DNA from: JABDGC01 sp964466595
GTDB taxonomy: Bacteria > Pseudomonadota > Gammaproteobacteria > DSM-16500
Length of the DNA stretch: 64,000 bases
NCBI GenBank assembly: GCA_964466595.1
Contig: CAYXNR010000003.1
Coordinates: 1 to 64,000, forward strand
Direction of reading: 5' to 3'
Shown: piece by piece, positions 45,301-52,338 of the stretch
Numbering within the stretch: the first letter of the stretch is position 1
How the letters are laid out: the number at the start of each line of letters is the position of its first letter
The notes under the pieces: generated by a model
Databases searched by the model: none
What the model saw: the letters and a program-made list of their open reading frames with translations, nothing else
Told to the model about the DNA's origin: nothing
Made by a program: the position numbers and the translations under genes

Positions 45301-45816
45301 CTCAGTTCCGTTTTTATCGTTGATAAATTCCCTATCACCGCTAATGGAAAATTGGATGTTGCCGCTCTTGAAAGAAGCACTGCAGAAACCAGAACCCAGG
45401 AAGAAAAAAATGAACTTGGTCTTCGCTGCTTACCCGGCCTAGTCTCTGAAAATAGCTTGCAAAATCAATTAAAAAAGCTCTGGGAAGACATTCTCGATAC
45501 TCGGGTTGAATCTATTCATGAAAGCTTTGCTGAATTAGGAGGCGATTCCCTCAGTTTAATCAGCTTAGAAACTCGTCTTAACGAACAGTTTACTCTTATT
45601 AATAAAATATCTGTCATTGACCTCAGCCCCGACATGACTATTCAAAGCTTATCAGAAAGAATAAAGCCCATTTTAATGTCAAATGTTCCACTATCTGGCA
45701 ATCCTGCTACTACTTTTCGCTCTATGCCTTCCTCTGCGGCAGAAGCCTCCTCTGAATCCAAACAATTGCCCCGTGTCTCCACCTTTCATTGGTCCTCGAC
45801 AAGCCTAAGAAAGTAA
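42316..45816 (+). CDS. Single-module nonribosomal peptide synthetase (C-A-PCP)
   Basis: A 1166-residue synthetase. The condensation domain (about 6-430) has an SPLAAAQTSMWYY start motif and the catalytic HHIIVDV (H148-H149, D153). The adenylation domain (about 470-1020) has FTSGSTGEPKGV (about 632-642), FDCFFFE (D676), a divergent LEYGVQEAS in place of NAYGPTE (E778), YKTGDSARRLEDGSLEFIGR, KIHGVRIELDS and the catalytic lysine in ITANGKLD (K1012). The carrier domain has FAELGGDSLSL (S1078). There is no C-terminal thioesterase. About 55 serine-rich residues follow the carrier. An insert of about 45 residues between A6 and A7 holds PALKKQKLS. A leading C domain suggests an acyl or upstream donor. 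The product is unknown. Confidence 0.95.
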   Translation: MLTNTQRSPLAAAQTSMWYYEKLYPGTPAYHYTIVFDLENPKVDQLRTAIEALALRHEALQCRVVEMRGQAYLEPLSAATSTSSSWPLQIFELRTESPPPVEDLMETLESIQAAAFITKGFLFDQEPLWRCALLAFSENKYQFVMVAHHIIVDVTSMNILMRDLSEIYNALLENRPPSLTALPSLYQLKLASCNHEAKLALWKERLSGLTPLVIKTDFMPQSDFRYHSDRFNFKISRDQVQALSALAEAQQVSLHRLFLASLYILLHRYTGCTDICIGTTSANRRNYSEKVEEVVSSFINSIPLRVSIEGKLRFDEFLEKLSLICIEAYENQLPFEVIASQALGKKEKKKTTTTSPFDIIFNLNQKRTALSLKDARTSYPSELNLGYSKFTYFGLNLDELPDGSYRGFVEYNLALFKESTIIRMVEHLKNIWTAITNNPQEKIADIFLLTPEESSILAIANQTTKDLDFDGNTVTDIFHAIVKARGKETAVVFHSSLGETESISYSNLNKKADTLASLLRAKGVGPEKIVGLSLSRSINLITALWAVFKASGVVLPLETDSSELLKHKLLQSQPKVLIVDQLTKDLEVFTTYAEKIINIDDWSLIKRQSNQLGIQVHQQKLKSTDLAYITFTSGSTGEPKGVMSTYQGLSNAAFAVDDRKLKPNSKVLCTAKPTFDCFFFEVLEALMTGGELHLIFEEGRLSPSVLQSLISQHGLNTLTLLPQVSNYLNFELLPSLNDIVIMGAVPNEETIKRLGILVEQRKASQDPLTIRLEYGVQEASIFSSEHAYQFVLPHTVIGKPIRNTRLFILDKEGRYECPLGVVGEIYIEGLSLARGYFNNLPLTQEKFLIKRYEPAQHQFLDFDEKEAEEASAQPALKKQKLSTSQAQNFKADAFSYHVRLYKTGDSARRLEDGSLEFIGRIEGNKQVKIHGVRIELDSLERLLQGHPNIKDCLLSFDSEKETLKGYLILKNPDEVLSNLQLNAYLRQFPLPLTARLSSVFIVDKFPITANGKLDVAALERSTAETRTQEEKNELGLRCLPGLVSENSLQNQLKKLWEDILDTRVESIHESFAELGGDSLSLISLETRLNEQFTLINKISVIDLSPDMTIQSLSERIKPILMSNVPLSGNPATTFRSMPSSAAEASSESKQLPRVSTFHWSSTSLRK

Positions 45817-45829
45817 AATTTTATTAAAG

Positions 45830-45860
45830 CAGCATACTTATCAGGCTGGCCTGAATGCTG
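45830..45860 (+). terminator. Hairpin between the NRPS and oxygenase genes
   Basis: CAGCAT (45830-45835) pairs with ATGCTG (45855-45860), and the inner TCAGG pairs with CCTGA around CTGG. A TTTTT run lies about 15 bases further on, not directly adjacent. It could attenuate read-through from the NRPS gene or protect the upstream transcript. This is a weak terminator call. Confidence 0.35.
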
Positions 45861-45895
45861 TATGATCAAGGTCTATTTTTAAAAGAAAATTGCTT

Positions 45896-46732
45896 ATGTT
45901 GGCTTCCAAGATCCTACCGATCATTAATAATATACATTCTTGTTCTATCACGCCCTTAATGAAAACAGGCTTTGCTTATGTTTGCATTCCACCTCAATAT
46001 GCAAGCATAGAAAATAATTTGCAGTCTTTACACCAATCAGGCTTGAATTTCTTTCGCAGCAAGCCGGAATATAAAAAACAATGGGCCTTTAACGAAAATA
46101 CAATGGAAGGCTATGCCGATCGAGAAGAAGGCAGCAATCCTCAAGCTATCAAGCAATTTTTCTTTAGACCGCAACATCCGCTTGGTCCTTTCAAAAAAGA
46201 ACTAGCAAGTATCACGGCTATCTATCAGGTTTTTCATGATGAAATTGCCTTACCCTTATTAGCAAGAATTTTTTCCGAGGCTCAGTTAGCAGAACATTAT
46301 CCAGAGATCAGTCAAGCAACCTTTCCCTCCTTCTCCTTTGCCTACTATCCTGAAAGAAAAGAAAAAAACTCTCCTGATCCTCTCAAAGCGCATAAGGATT
46401 TTGATATGATCACTGTTCTATGGATCACCAAGCCCGGTCTCGAAATGTTTTTTGACCAGAGCTGGCATCAAGTGGATCCTAAACCAGGCTATCTTGCGGT
46501 AAATTTAGGAAACACCCTTGAGATTATGACAAATAAAAGAGCAAGCTCCGTTCTCCATCGAGTTAGCCTATTTTCAGGCGAACGCTTATCGCTTGGCATC
46601 TTTGTCGGTCCAGGTGGGCCGATTAAAGACTTTACTTCCAAGCAAGTGATTTATCCTTCTTATCACGCCTACCTTTCCACTCAATTTAAGGGCCTGTATG
46701 AAACGCCTGAATCGCAAAACTTTAGGCCCTAG
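45896..46732 (+). CDS. 2-oxoglutarate/Fe(II) oxygenase, isopenicillin-N-synthase-like
   Basis: This 278-residue protein belongs to the non-haem iron dioxygenase family. Iron ligands are H166 and D168 (AHKDFDMITVLW) and H221 (SVLHRVSLF). R230-L-S232 (GERLSLGIF) is the RxS motif that binds 2-oxoglutarate or substrate. An N-terminal GFAYVCIPP matches the family's GFFYV region, and the C-terminal YPSYHAYLSTQFKGLYE is IPNS-like. Such enzymes hydroxylate, desaturate or cyclise amino acids and peptides. Located 79 bases after the NRPS, it probably tailors the NRPS substrate or product. The ATG at 45896 is preferred to an in-frame TTG at 45890. Confidence 0.9.
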   Translation: MLASKILPIINNIHSCSITPLMKTGFAYVCIPPQYASIENNLQSLHQSGLNFFRSKPEYKKQWAFNENTMEGYADREEGSNPQAIKQFFFRPQHPLGPFKKELASITAIYQVFHDEIALPLLARIFSEAQLAEHYPEISQATFPSFSFAYYPERKEKNSPDPLKAHKDFDMITVLWITKPGLEMFFDQSWHQVDPKPGYLAVNLGNTLEIMTNKRASSVLHRVSLFSGERLSLGIFVGPGGPIKDFTSKQVIYPSYHAYLSTQFKGLYETPESQNFRP

Positions 46733-46993
46733 CCATTGCATTCAGCTTAAAAAAAACATAGTATGTAACTCTTTTTAGAAGCATCTTATTGTTTAATGAA
46801 ACTTTTAGAGCATTCTGTCCAATTTTTCTAATTGGCTTGCCTCTCGGCAGATAAAAAGTATCATTTTCGCAAAGCTTGCCTACATTCGGTTTTTATCTCG
46901 GGGGTGAATATTGACGAGGTAGCGATAAACGAGCTTCTAATAACATATCTAGAATGCCAGTTCATTTAATAAAAATAAGAGGAGCATTAATAT

Positions 46994-48496
46994 ATGTCTT
47001 TCCAAGAAATTACAAAAATATCCTCACGCGTACTTGTCTCAGCAGAGCAACTGCCTATCTTTCTGCTTCCGGATATCTCTGGCGACCTCATCAGCATTTT
47101 ACCGCTAGCCTGGGAATTACAGAAAAGAGGCAATAAACGTCAGATTTATGTCTGGCACGATCCCGAGCCTTCTCCGGCCGGCCAATCCCTAGCTAGCTAT
47201 GCTGAAAAAATTCGAGATGAAATCGCTGCCCTCCTTCCCATTGGCCCCTGTTTTGTAGGCGGGTTTTCCTTTGGCGGCAGCGTAGCGAGTGTCGTTGCTA
47301 AAAAACTAGCGGAAATAGGAAGAGAAGTAGCTCTCTTTATTGCCGATACTCCTTCTATTGAATGCTCACAATCCTTTCTTCAAGCAGGCAATCCTCTTGC
47401 AACCAAAGAGCTGATTTCTATTTTCCACTATGCGGCCGTGCTTGCCTATCAACATATGAATCAAGAGTTGCCTCCCTTGAATCTAGAACCCTTAGAAAAT
47501 TTAAGCCAACAAGCCATTGAAGAACAAATTAGTTTTCTGAGACAGTTCTTTATCACAAGAGTAGAAGCTCATACAGATTTATACGCTGAGTTAAGCCAAC
47601 GCCTAGCTGCGGTATCTCAAAATTTACTCAACCTCATTCAACATCGAATCAAGGCTGCACCTCTTCTTCTTTCGAGAATTAGTATTTTCCTATCTCAAGA
47701 AACTCAGGAAAAATATAGCTTTTATGGTCTTAATGTAAAAAAAAGCTGGACAAACTATTGTCCCGAAGGCGAAGTGACTGATTTAAATCCTTCAACCCAT
47801 TTTTCTCTACTTCAAGATCCTTATCACCGTAGTATCGTCGCCGACAAAATGATAACCTTTTTTGGAACCTATCTCTCACCAGAGAACTCGCCCTTTAGAA
47901 CCTATCTCTCGCCAGAGAACTCGCCAGAAAAATTAATGTCCACCATTCTTAAATCTTGGTTAAAAATGTACCCTCATCTCGATCTTCGCCGACTTTTATC
48001 AGAGTTTGAAAACGGCGAGCCTAGTCCTAGGCTTCATTCGCTAGCCACACCTAGCAAAGCTAGGCTAGAAACCTTCACTATTTTCACACCCCACTCCTCC
48101 GCAGAAGAAGCAACTCCGATGCTGCTAAGCTCACCTCGGGAACTTGGTGCCGAGCTACTCCCACCCCCAACCCGTAGAAGTCCAACTAATTTCTTAGCGC
48201 TTCAAGAGGTCTCTGAAGAAAAAATCTTACCCTTTGAAGCCCTTGCAGCTCATTCTGCCTTTAACAATAGCAGCCTGGTGTCTAGCGGCAAGCTGGCAGC
48301 TCGTTTAAATGAGGAAATGAGTGACGAAGTTACACCATCCCAAGCCAAAGCTCGTAGAAAAGAAAAAGATAAGGGAGGTCCTAATTTTTTTGCCTCAAAA
48401 AACTATGGAACAAGAAGACAAGAAAAAGAGCAAGGTGCCTGTCTACTCGGTTCTCTGCCCTTTCCTGTAAAGAAGACTACTTCATGTAAATACTAA
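46994..48496 (+). CDS. Stand-alone thioesterase with long disordered C-terminal tail
   Basis: Residues 1-290 form an alpha/beta-hydrolase thioesterase of the NRPS/PKS type: GGFSFGGSVAS (nucleophile S92), D118 in FIADTPS, and H269 in STHFSLLQDP. Residues 291-500 are a serine/proline/lysine-rich, probably disordered tail with no known domain. It starts with a duplicated TYLSPENSP (about 292-311) and ends basic (RRKEKDKGG, KTTSCKY). An AGAGGAG ribosome site precedes the ATG. It likely releases product from, or proofreads, the neighbouring NRPS. The tail is unusual for type II thioesterases, which are about 250 residues. A 261-base spacer precedes it, with a possible weak promoter (TTGACG at 46911). 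Confidence 0.88.
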   Translation: MSFQEITKISSRVLVSAEQLPIFLLPDISGDLISILPLAWELQKRGNKRQIYVWHDPEPSPAGQSLASYAEKIRDEIAALLPIGPCFVGGFSFGGSVASVVAKKLAEIGREVALFIADTPSIECSQSFLQAGNPLATKELISIFHYAAVLAYQHMNQELPPLNLEPLENLSQQAIEEQISFLRQFFITRVEAHTDLYAELSQRLAAVSQNLLNLIQHRIKAAPLLLSRISIFLSQETQEKYSFYGLNVKKSWTNYCPEGEVTDLNPSTHFSLLQDPYHRSIVADKMITFFGTYLSPENSPFRTYLSPENSPEKLMSTILKSWLKMYPHLDLRRLLSEFENGEPSPRLHSLATPSKARLETFTIFTPHSSAEEATPMLLSSPRELGAELLPPPTRRSPTNFLALQEVSEEKILPFEALAAHSAFNNSSLVSSGKLAARLNEEMSDEVTPSQAKARRKEKDKGGPNFFASKNYGTRRQEKEQGACLLGSLPFPVKKTTSCKY

Positions 48497-48576
48497 AAGG
48501 AGCTAAATCTTCTATTTTAGATCTTCATTGAAGTTGCCGTGAACACTTACCATTTTTTGTACCCTCCTCTCCCCAT

Positions 48577-48611
48577 CCCTCTCCTCCCGCAAAAAGCGCG
48601 GGAGGAGAGGG
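48577..48611. terminator. Strong GC-rich hairpin between thioesterase and pilin genes
   Basis: CCCTCTCCTCCCGC (48577-48590) is the perfect complement of GCGGGAGGAGAGGG (48598-48611) around a 7-base loop. Near-identical GTGAACACTTAC and GTGAACGCTTAC flank it at about 48539 and 48631. There is no U tract. It resembles common CCCTCTCC-type intergenic repeats and may also end transcripts from the two converging genes. Confidence 0.6.
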
Positions 48612-48645
48612 GGCTTGCTAAGCTAGGCCCGTGAACGCTTACTTT

Positions 48646-48696
48646 CTCTATTGCGCATAGCCATGTTTAACTCTATTGCGCATAGCCATGTTTAAC
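48646..48696. repeat. 25-bp tandem duplication at the pilin gene 3' end
   Basis: TCTATTGCGCATAGCCATGT followed by TTAAC occurs at 48647-48671 and again at 48672-48696. The second copy holds the last codons and stop (TAG) of the pilin gene; the first lies just beyond the stop. This is a recent exact duplication. Confidence 0.9.
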
Positions 48697-49095
48697 GGCC
48701 CCACCGGAACTTGTCCAGCTTAGCCCCTTATTGACTAGCATTGGCGTTAAAACATAGGTATCGCTTGTTAAAATACCATTCTCAGTAAGAGGTGTTACTG
48801 TGATCACACCATTTTTAACAAGCAAGCTTTCTACATGACCTGTAGGAGTCATGATATTGGCCGGAATATTGTGTACGCCGCCATCACAGCCCGTCAGCGT
48901 TGATCTTTTCTGATAACACTCCTCTACACCTTTTTTATAAGGCAGGCTAGCATTCACAATTTCCATAAAATAAGCACGGCGTGTGTAATTAACATAAGAA
49001 GGAATAGCAATAGCTGCCAGAATACCCACAATAGCCAGGGTAATCATGAGTTCGAGTATGGTAAATCCTTGAAATAGCTTAGATCTACATTTCAT
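48673..49095 (-). CDS. Type IV major pilin-like protein
   Basis: A 140-residue prepilin with a short basic leader and the prepilin peptidase site G/FTILELMITLAIVGILAA (cleavage after glycine 10, glutamate at mature position 5), then IAIPSYVNYTRRA. Two cysteines about 10 residues apart (C60 and C70: EECYQKRSTLTGCDGG) could form a disulphide, but nearer the middle than in classical pilins. It follows pilT by 46 bases. It is PilA/PilE-like; whether it is the major subunit is unknown. Its 3' end is duplicated in tandem. Confidence 0.9.
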   Translation of the reverse strand: MKCRSKLFQGFTILELMITLAIVGILAAIAIPSYVNYTRRAYFMEIVNASLPYKKGVEECYQKRSTLTGCDGGVHNIPANIMTPTGHVESLLVKNGVITVTPLTENGILTSDTYVLTPMLVNKGLSWTSSGGAVKHGYAQ

Positions 49096-49141
49096 TTTAT
49101 AAGCTCCTGATCAAAAAAATTATTCCTCATCCTATCATCTT

Positions 49142-50167
49142 TTAGCTCAGCTGTCGCTTCTCGAGCGAGTCTTGCGTGATAAGCTTTTTTGTCACTAATT
49201 CTTGTAAACTTTGCTCTAAAGTAATCATTCCTCTCTCTTTACCAGTCTGCATCACGGTATACATCTGTGCTATCTTGTCTTCACGAATTAAATTCCGAAT
49301 AGCCGGCGTTCCCCGCAGCACTTCAAAAGCCGGTACTCTGCCTCCTGTCGTTCTTTTTAATAAGGTTTGATAGATCACTGCGGTCAAGGATTCAGCTAGC
49401 ATATTACGGATAAGCTGTTTTTCCCCCGCTGGAAAAACATCGATGATGCGGTTAATTGAACGCGAAGCAGAGCTGGTATGCAGGCTAGCCAAGACTACAT
49501 GCCCGGTTTCTGCTGCCCGGAGCGCTAAACGAAGGGTTTCAAGCTCTCTCATTTCTCCCACGAGAATCACATCTGGGTCCTCACGCAAAGCGGCTTGTAA
49601 AGCACGAGCAAAATCATGGGTATCACGATGAACCTGACGTTGACTAATTAAACTTTTATGACTGGTGTGTTTGTATTCAATTGGATCTTCGATGGTAATA
49701 ATATGATAGGGATAGTGGGCATTGAGATAATCAACCAAAGCAGCCAGGGTTGTACTTTTTCCTGAACCGGTGGGACCGGTTACCATAATCAAGCCTTTCG
49801 GCGGTTCTAAGAGCGTTTTAAAGAAGGGCGGCAGCTCTAAATCCTCTAGTGAGGGTGGTTTTCCTGCAAGAATCCGAAAAGCGGCTGCCAAGCCCTTTTC
49901 TTGATGAAAGGCATGGATCCTAAAAGTTGAATTCGAATCGAGGCTGAAGACAAAATCTAATTCTAAATCAGTTTCTAAGGCTTGGCCTTGTTTTTCATCC
50001 AACAGGCTATAAACAAGTTCCCGAACCACTTCGGCCGTCAACGATGAAAAACCTTCAAGACTTTGCAAATCACCATCAATACGAACAAGCGGCGGCAAAC
50101 CCGGTGATAAATGCAAATCAGATGCTTTTTGTTCTACGCTTCGCTCGAGAAGCGGATACAGATCCAT
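49142..50167 (-). CDS. pilT: Type IV pilus retraction ATPase PilT
   Basis: A 341-residue PilT of standard length. It shows KASDLHLSPGLPPLVRIDGD, Walker A VTGPTGSGKSTTLAAL, the Asp box ITIEDPIEY, Walker B DVILVGEMRELET, the His box ETGHVVLASLHTSSA and the AIRNLIRED motif typical of PilT. It retracts pili for twitching and DNA uptake. It begins one base after the rpoS stop, an unusual junction. A pilin gene follows. Confidence 0.95.
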   Translation of the reverse strand: MDLYPLLERSVEQKASDLHLSPGLPPLVRIDGDLQSLEGFSSLTAEVVRELVYSLLDEKQGQALETDLELDFVFSLDSNSTFRIHAFHQEKGLAAAFRILAGKPPSLEDLELPPFFKTLLEPPKGLIMVTGPTGSGKSTTLAALVDYLNAHYPYHIITIEDPIEYKHTSHKSLISQRQVHRDTHDFARALQAALREDPDVILVGEMRELETLRLALRAAETGHVVLASLHTSSASRSINRIIDVFPAGEKQLIRNMLAESLTAVIYQTLLKRTTGGRVPAFEVLRGTPAIRNLIREDKIAQMYTVMQTGKERGMITLEQSLQELVTKKLITQDSLEKRQLS

Positions 50168-50168
50168 A

Positions 50169-51194
50169 CTATTCTCTTTTAATCCCTCGTTTTTCCATCA
50201 CTTCACGCAGCGTTTTTAAGGCTATCATTTGAATTTGACGAACTCTTTCGCGCGTTAAACCAACTGCCTTGCCAACCTCTTCAAGCGTTTGACGCTCATA
50301 ATTACCTAAACCAAAACGACGGCAAAGCACTTCGCGTTGTTTTTCATTCAGCACCTGCAAACAACTTTCTAAACTTTCTGCTAAATGTTCATCTACTAAG
50401 CTATCTGCTGGATCAAGGACACTCTTGTCTGCTAAGGCTTCTACCAAAGACTTGCCGGTGTTCGATTCCGTGCTGACCTGCGCATCCAGAGAAATCATGC
50501 GTTCATTGAGCTCCATTATATCCGTCACATCTTCAAAGGGACGATTGAGTTTAGCAGCGATATCTTGAATACTGGGCTCTTTGTCTTGACTTTTCATGAG
50601 TTCACGGGCTGTGGTTAAATACATATTTAATTCACGCACAACATGAATAGGTAAGCGAATGGTGCGGGTTTGATTCATAATGGCGCGTTCAATCGTTTGG
50701 CGAATCCACCAGGTTGCATAGGTTGAAAAACGAAAACCGCGTTCAGGATCAAATTTTTCGACTGCTCGGAGTAAGCCTAAATTACCTTCTTCAATTAAAT
50801 CGGAAAATTCCAGACCACGATTATAATAATGGCGGGCGATTTTAACCACCAAGCGGAGATTGCTTTCGATCATTTTCTTTCTTGCTTTGGGATCACCTTG
50901 CTGAACTAAACGTCCATATTGAACTTCTTCTTCTGCGGAAAGCAAGGGTGAAAAACCGATCTCGCTTAAATACATTTCGGTGGGATCGGCTCCGCTCCAT
51001 TTTTCAGCTTTTTCTTCTTTTTCATTTTTAGCTCCGCCGCTTTCGCGAAGAAGGGGGTCTTGTTGCTTTATTTCAGCCGGTTTTTTTTCCGCACTCGGAA
51101 GCTCTTCTTCTTCATCCTCTCGCTCATCTGCCAATACGAGCTCACTTGCATCTTTCTCCGAGGCTTTATTTCTCTTCTTTCCATTCTTACTCAT
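50169..51194 (-). CDS. rpoS: RNA polymerase sigma factor RpoS
   Basis: A 341-residue group 2 sigma factor. The first about 70 residues are charged and low-complexity (EREDEEEELPSAEKK). Region 1.2 is DPTEMYLSEIGFSPLLSAEEE, region 2 is ENLRLV-like (ESNLRLVVKIARHYYNRGLE, FSTYATWWIRQTIERAI), then region 3 and region 4 with LEEVGKAVGLTRERVRQIQ. RpoS controls stationary-phase and, in Legionellales, life-cycle stage genes. surE lies directly upstream: nlpD and pcm, which commonly separate them and carry an rpoS promoter in E. coli, are missing. Confidence 0.96.
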   Translation of the reverse strand: MSKNGKKRNKASEKDASELVLADEREDEEEELPSAEKKPAEIKQQDPLLRESGGAKNEKEEKAEKWSGADPTEMYLSEIGFSPLLSAEEEVQYGRLVQQGDPKARKKMIESNLRLVVKIARHYYNRGLEFSDLIEEGNLGLLRAVEKFDPERGFRFSTYATWWIRQTIERAIMNQTRTIRLPIHVVRELNMYLTTARELMKSQDKEPSIQDIAAKLNRPFEDVTDIMELNERMISLDAQVSTESNTGKSLVEALADKSVLDPADSLVDEHLAESLESCLQVLNEKQREVLCRRFGLGNYERQTLEEVGKAVGLTRERVRQIQMIALKTLREVMEKRGIKRE

Positions 51195-51238
51195 CTGTCA
51201 TCCTTTTCAAGAATCTAAAAACTAATTTATATTTTAGC

Positions 51239-51997
51239 TTATTCTTGCACCTTGAGCGACTGGACCCAGGCTGATAATTGATCGAAAGCTTTGTAATGAG
51301 TTAAATCCAACTGCAAAGGGGTAATAGAAACAAAATCGGAATGCACAGCATAGAAATCGGTTCCCGGACCGGCATCTTCTTCTGGACCGGGTTGGCCAAT
51401 CCAATAGATTTTGCGACCACGCGGATCAACAGCCTTGATGGTCGGTTCGGCCATGTGCCTTGTCCCGAGGCGAGTCACTTGGAAACCCCGCACTTCGGCT
51501 AAAGGTAAATCAGGAACATTCACGTTTAAAATGGTATCAAAAGGCAAAGGTTCTTGTTCAAGACGCAGCACCAGGGAAATCGCAATTTGAGCAGCGGTAT
51601 CATAATGTTGGCATTTGGGGCCTTCCAAAGAAATAGCAATTGAGGGTAAGCCTAAAAATCGACCCTCCGTTGCCGCCGCCACGGTTCCAGAATAAAGCAC
51701 ATCATCACTTAAATTCGCACCTTCATTAATTCCTGAGACAACCATATCAGGCATTTCTTTTAAAAGCCCTGTGACCGCTAAGTGCACGCAATCAGTGGGC
51801 GTGCCATTCACGCTAGTAAACCCGTTTTCCATCGACATGGTTCGCAAAGAATGATCGAGGGTTAAAGAGTTACTTGCACCGCTGCGATTTCGATCGGGTG
51901 CAACTACTGTAATCTCTGCAATTGCACTCAGGGTTTTGGCTAAACAAAGTAGCCCAGGCGCATATACGCCATCGTCATTGCTAATTAAAATTCTCAT
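51239..51997 (-). CDS. surE: 5'/3'-nucleotidase SurE
   Basis: A 252-residue SurE with the metal-binding N-terminus ILISNDDGVYAPGL, VVAPDRNRSGASNSLT, VNGTPTDCVHLAVTGL and VSGINEGANLSDDVLYSGTV. It removes phosphate from nucleoside monophosphates and short polyphosphates. It lies between ftsB (40 bases) and rpoS (44 bases), probably in one transcript. Confidence 0.97.
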   Translation of the reverse strand: MRILISNDDGVYAPGLLCLAKTLSAIAEITVVAPDRNRSGASNSLTLDHSLRTMSMENGFTSVNGTPTDCVHLAVTGLLKEMPDMVVSGINEGANLSDDVLYSGTVAAATEGRFLGLPSIAISLEGPKCQHYDTAAQIAISLVLRLEQEPLPFDTILNVNVPDLPLAEVRGFQVTRLGTRHMAEPTIKAVDPRGRKIYWIGQPGPEEDAGPGTDFYAVHSDFVSITPLQLDLTHYKAFDQLSAWVQSLKVQE

Positions 51998-52037
51998 TGC
52001 AAACTCGCCCTTTATCTCTTTTGGGAAAAAGCTAAAA

Positions 52038-52322
52038 TTATTTTACAAGCTGATAAAATTTTTCACCCCTTTTAATCATCCCTAATTCCCCGCGGGCCCT
52101 GCCTTCTGTTACCTCAGGATCCTTTTTCAAGCGCTCTATCTGTTGGTAAAGCGCTTGATTCTTTTGTTTCAATTGTTCATTTTGCTGTATTTGTAAAATT
52201 AATTCCTTTTTTAGGCTCAGCATTTTTAAGATACCGTCTTCTTTAAACCATAGCACATACTGCAGATAAGCAAAAAAAAATGTCATAAAAATTAAAGATG
52301 CTTTAAAAAAAGGTAGCCGCAT
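52038..52322 (-). CDS. ftsB: Cell division protein FtsB
   Basis: A 94-residue bitopic protein: short cytoplasmic N-terminus, one membrane helix (about 8-24), a glutamine-rich coiled coil (KELILQIQQNEQLKQKNQAL) and the conserved end of the family (DPEVTEGRARGELGMIKRGE). It joins FtsL and FtsQ to activate septal synthesis. Placement directly after eno is the classical gammaproteobacterial pairing; ispD, ispF and truD, which follow in E. coli, are absent here. Confidence 0.94.
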   Translation of the reverse strand: MRLPFFKASLIFMTFFFAYLQYVLWFKEDGILKMLSLKKELILQIQQNEQLKQKNQALYQQIERLKKDPEVTEGRARGELGMIKRGEKFYQLVK

Positions 52323-52338
52323 GATTTAAGCCCTATTT

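Noticed and set aside
46954..47136. 60-residue ORF upstream of and inside the thioesterase gene
   Set aside because: It is out of frame with the clear thioesterase gene and has no family resemblance or better ribosome site.
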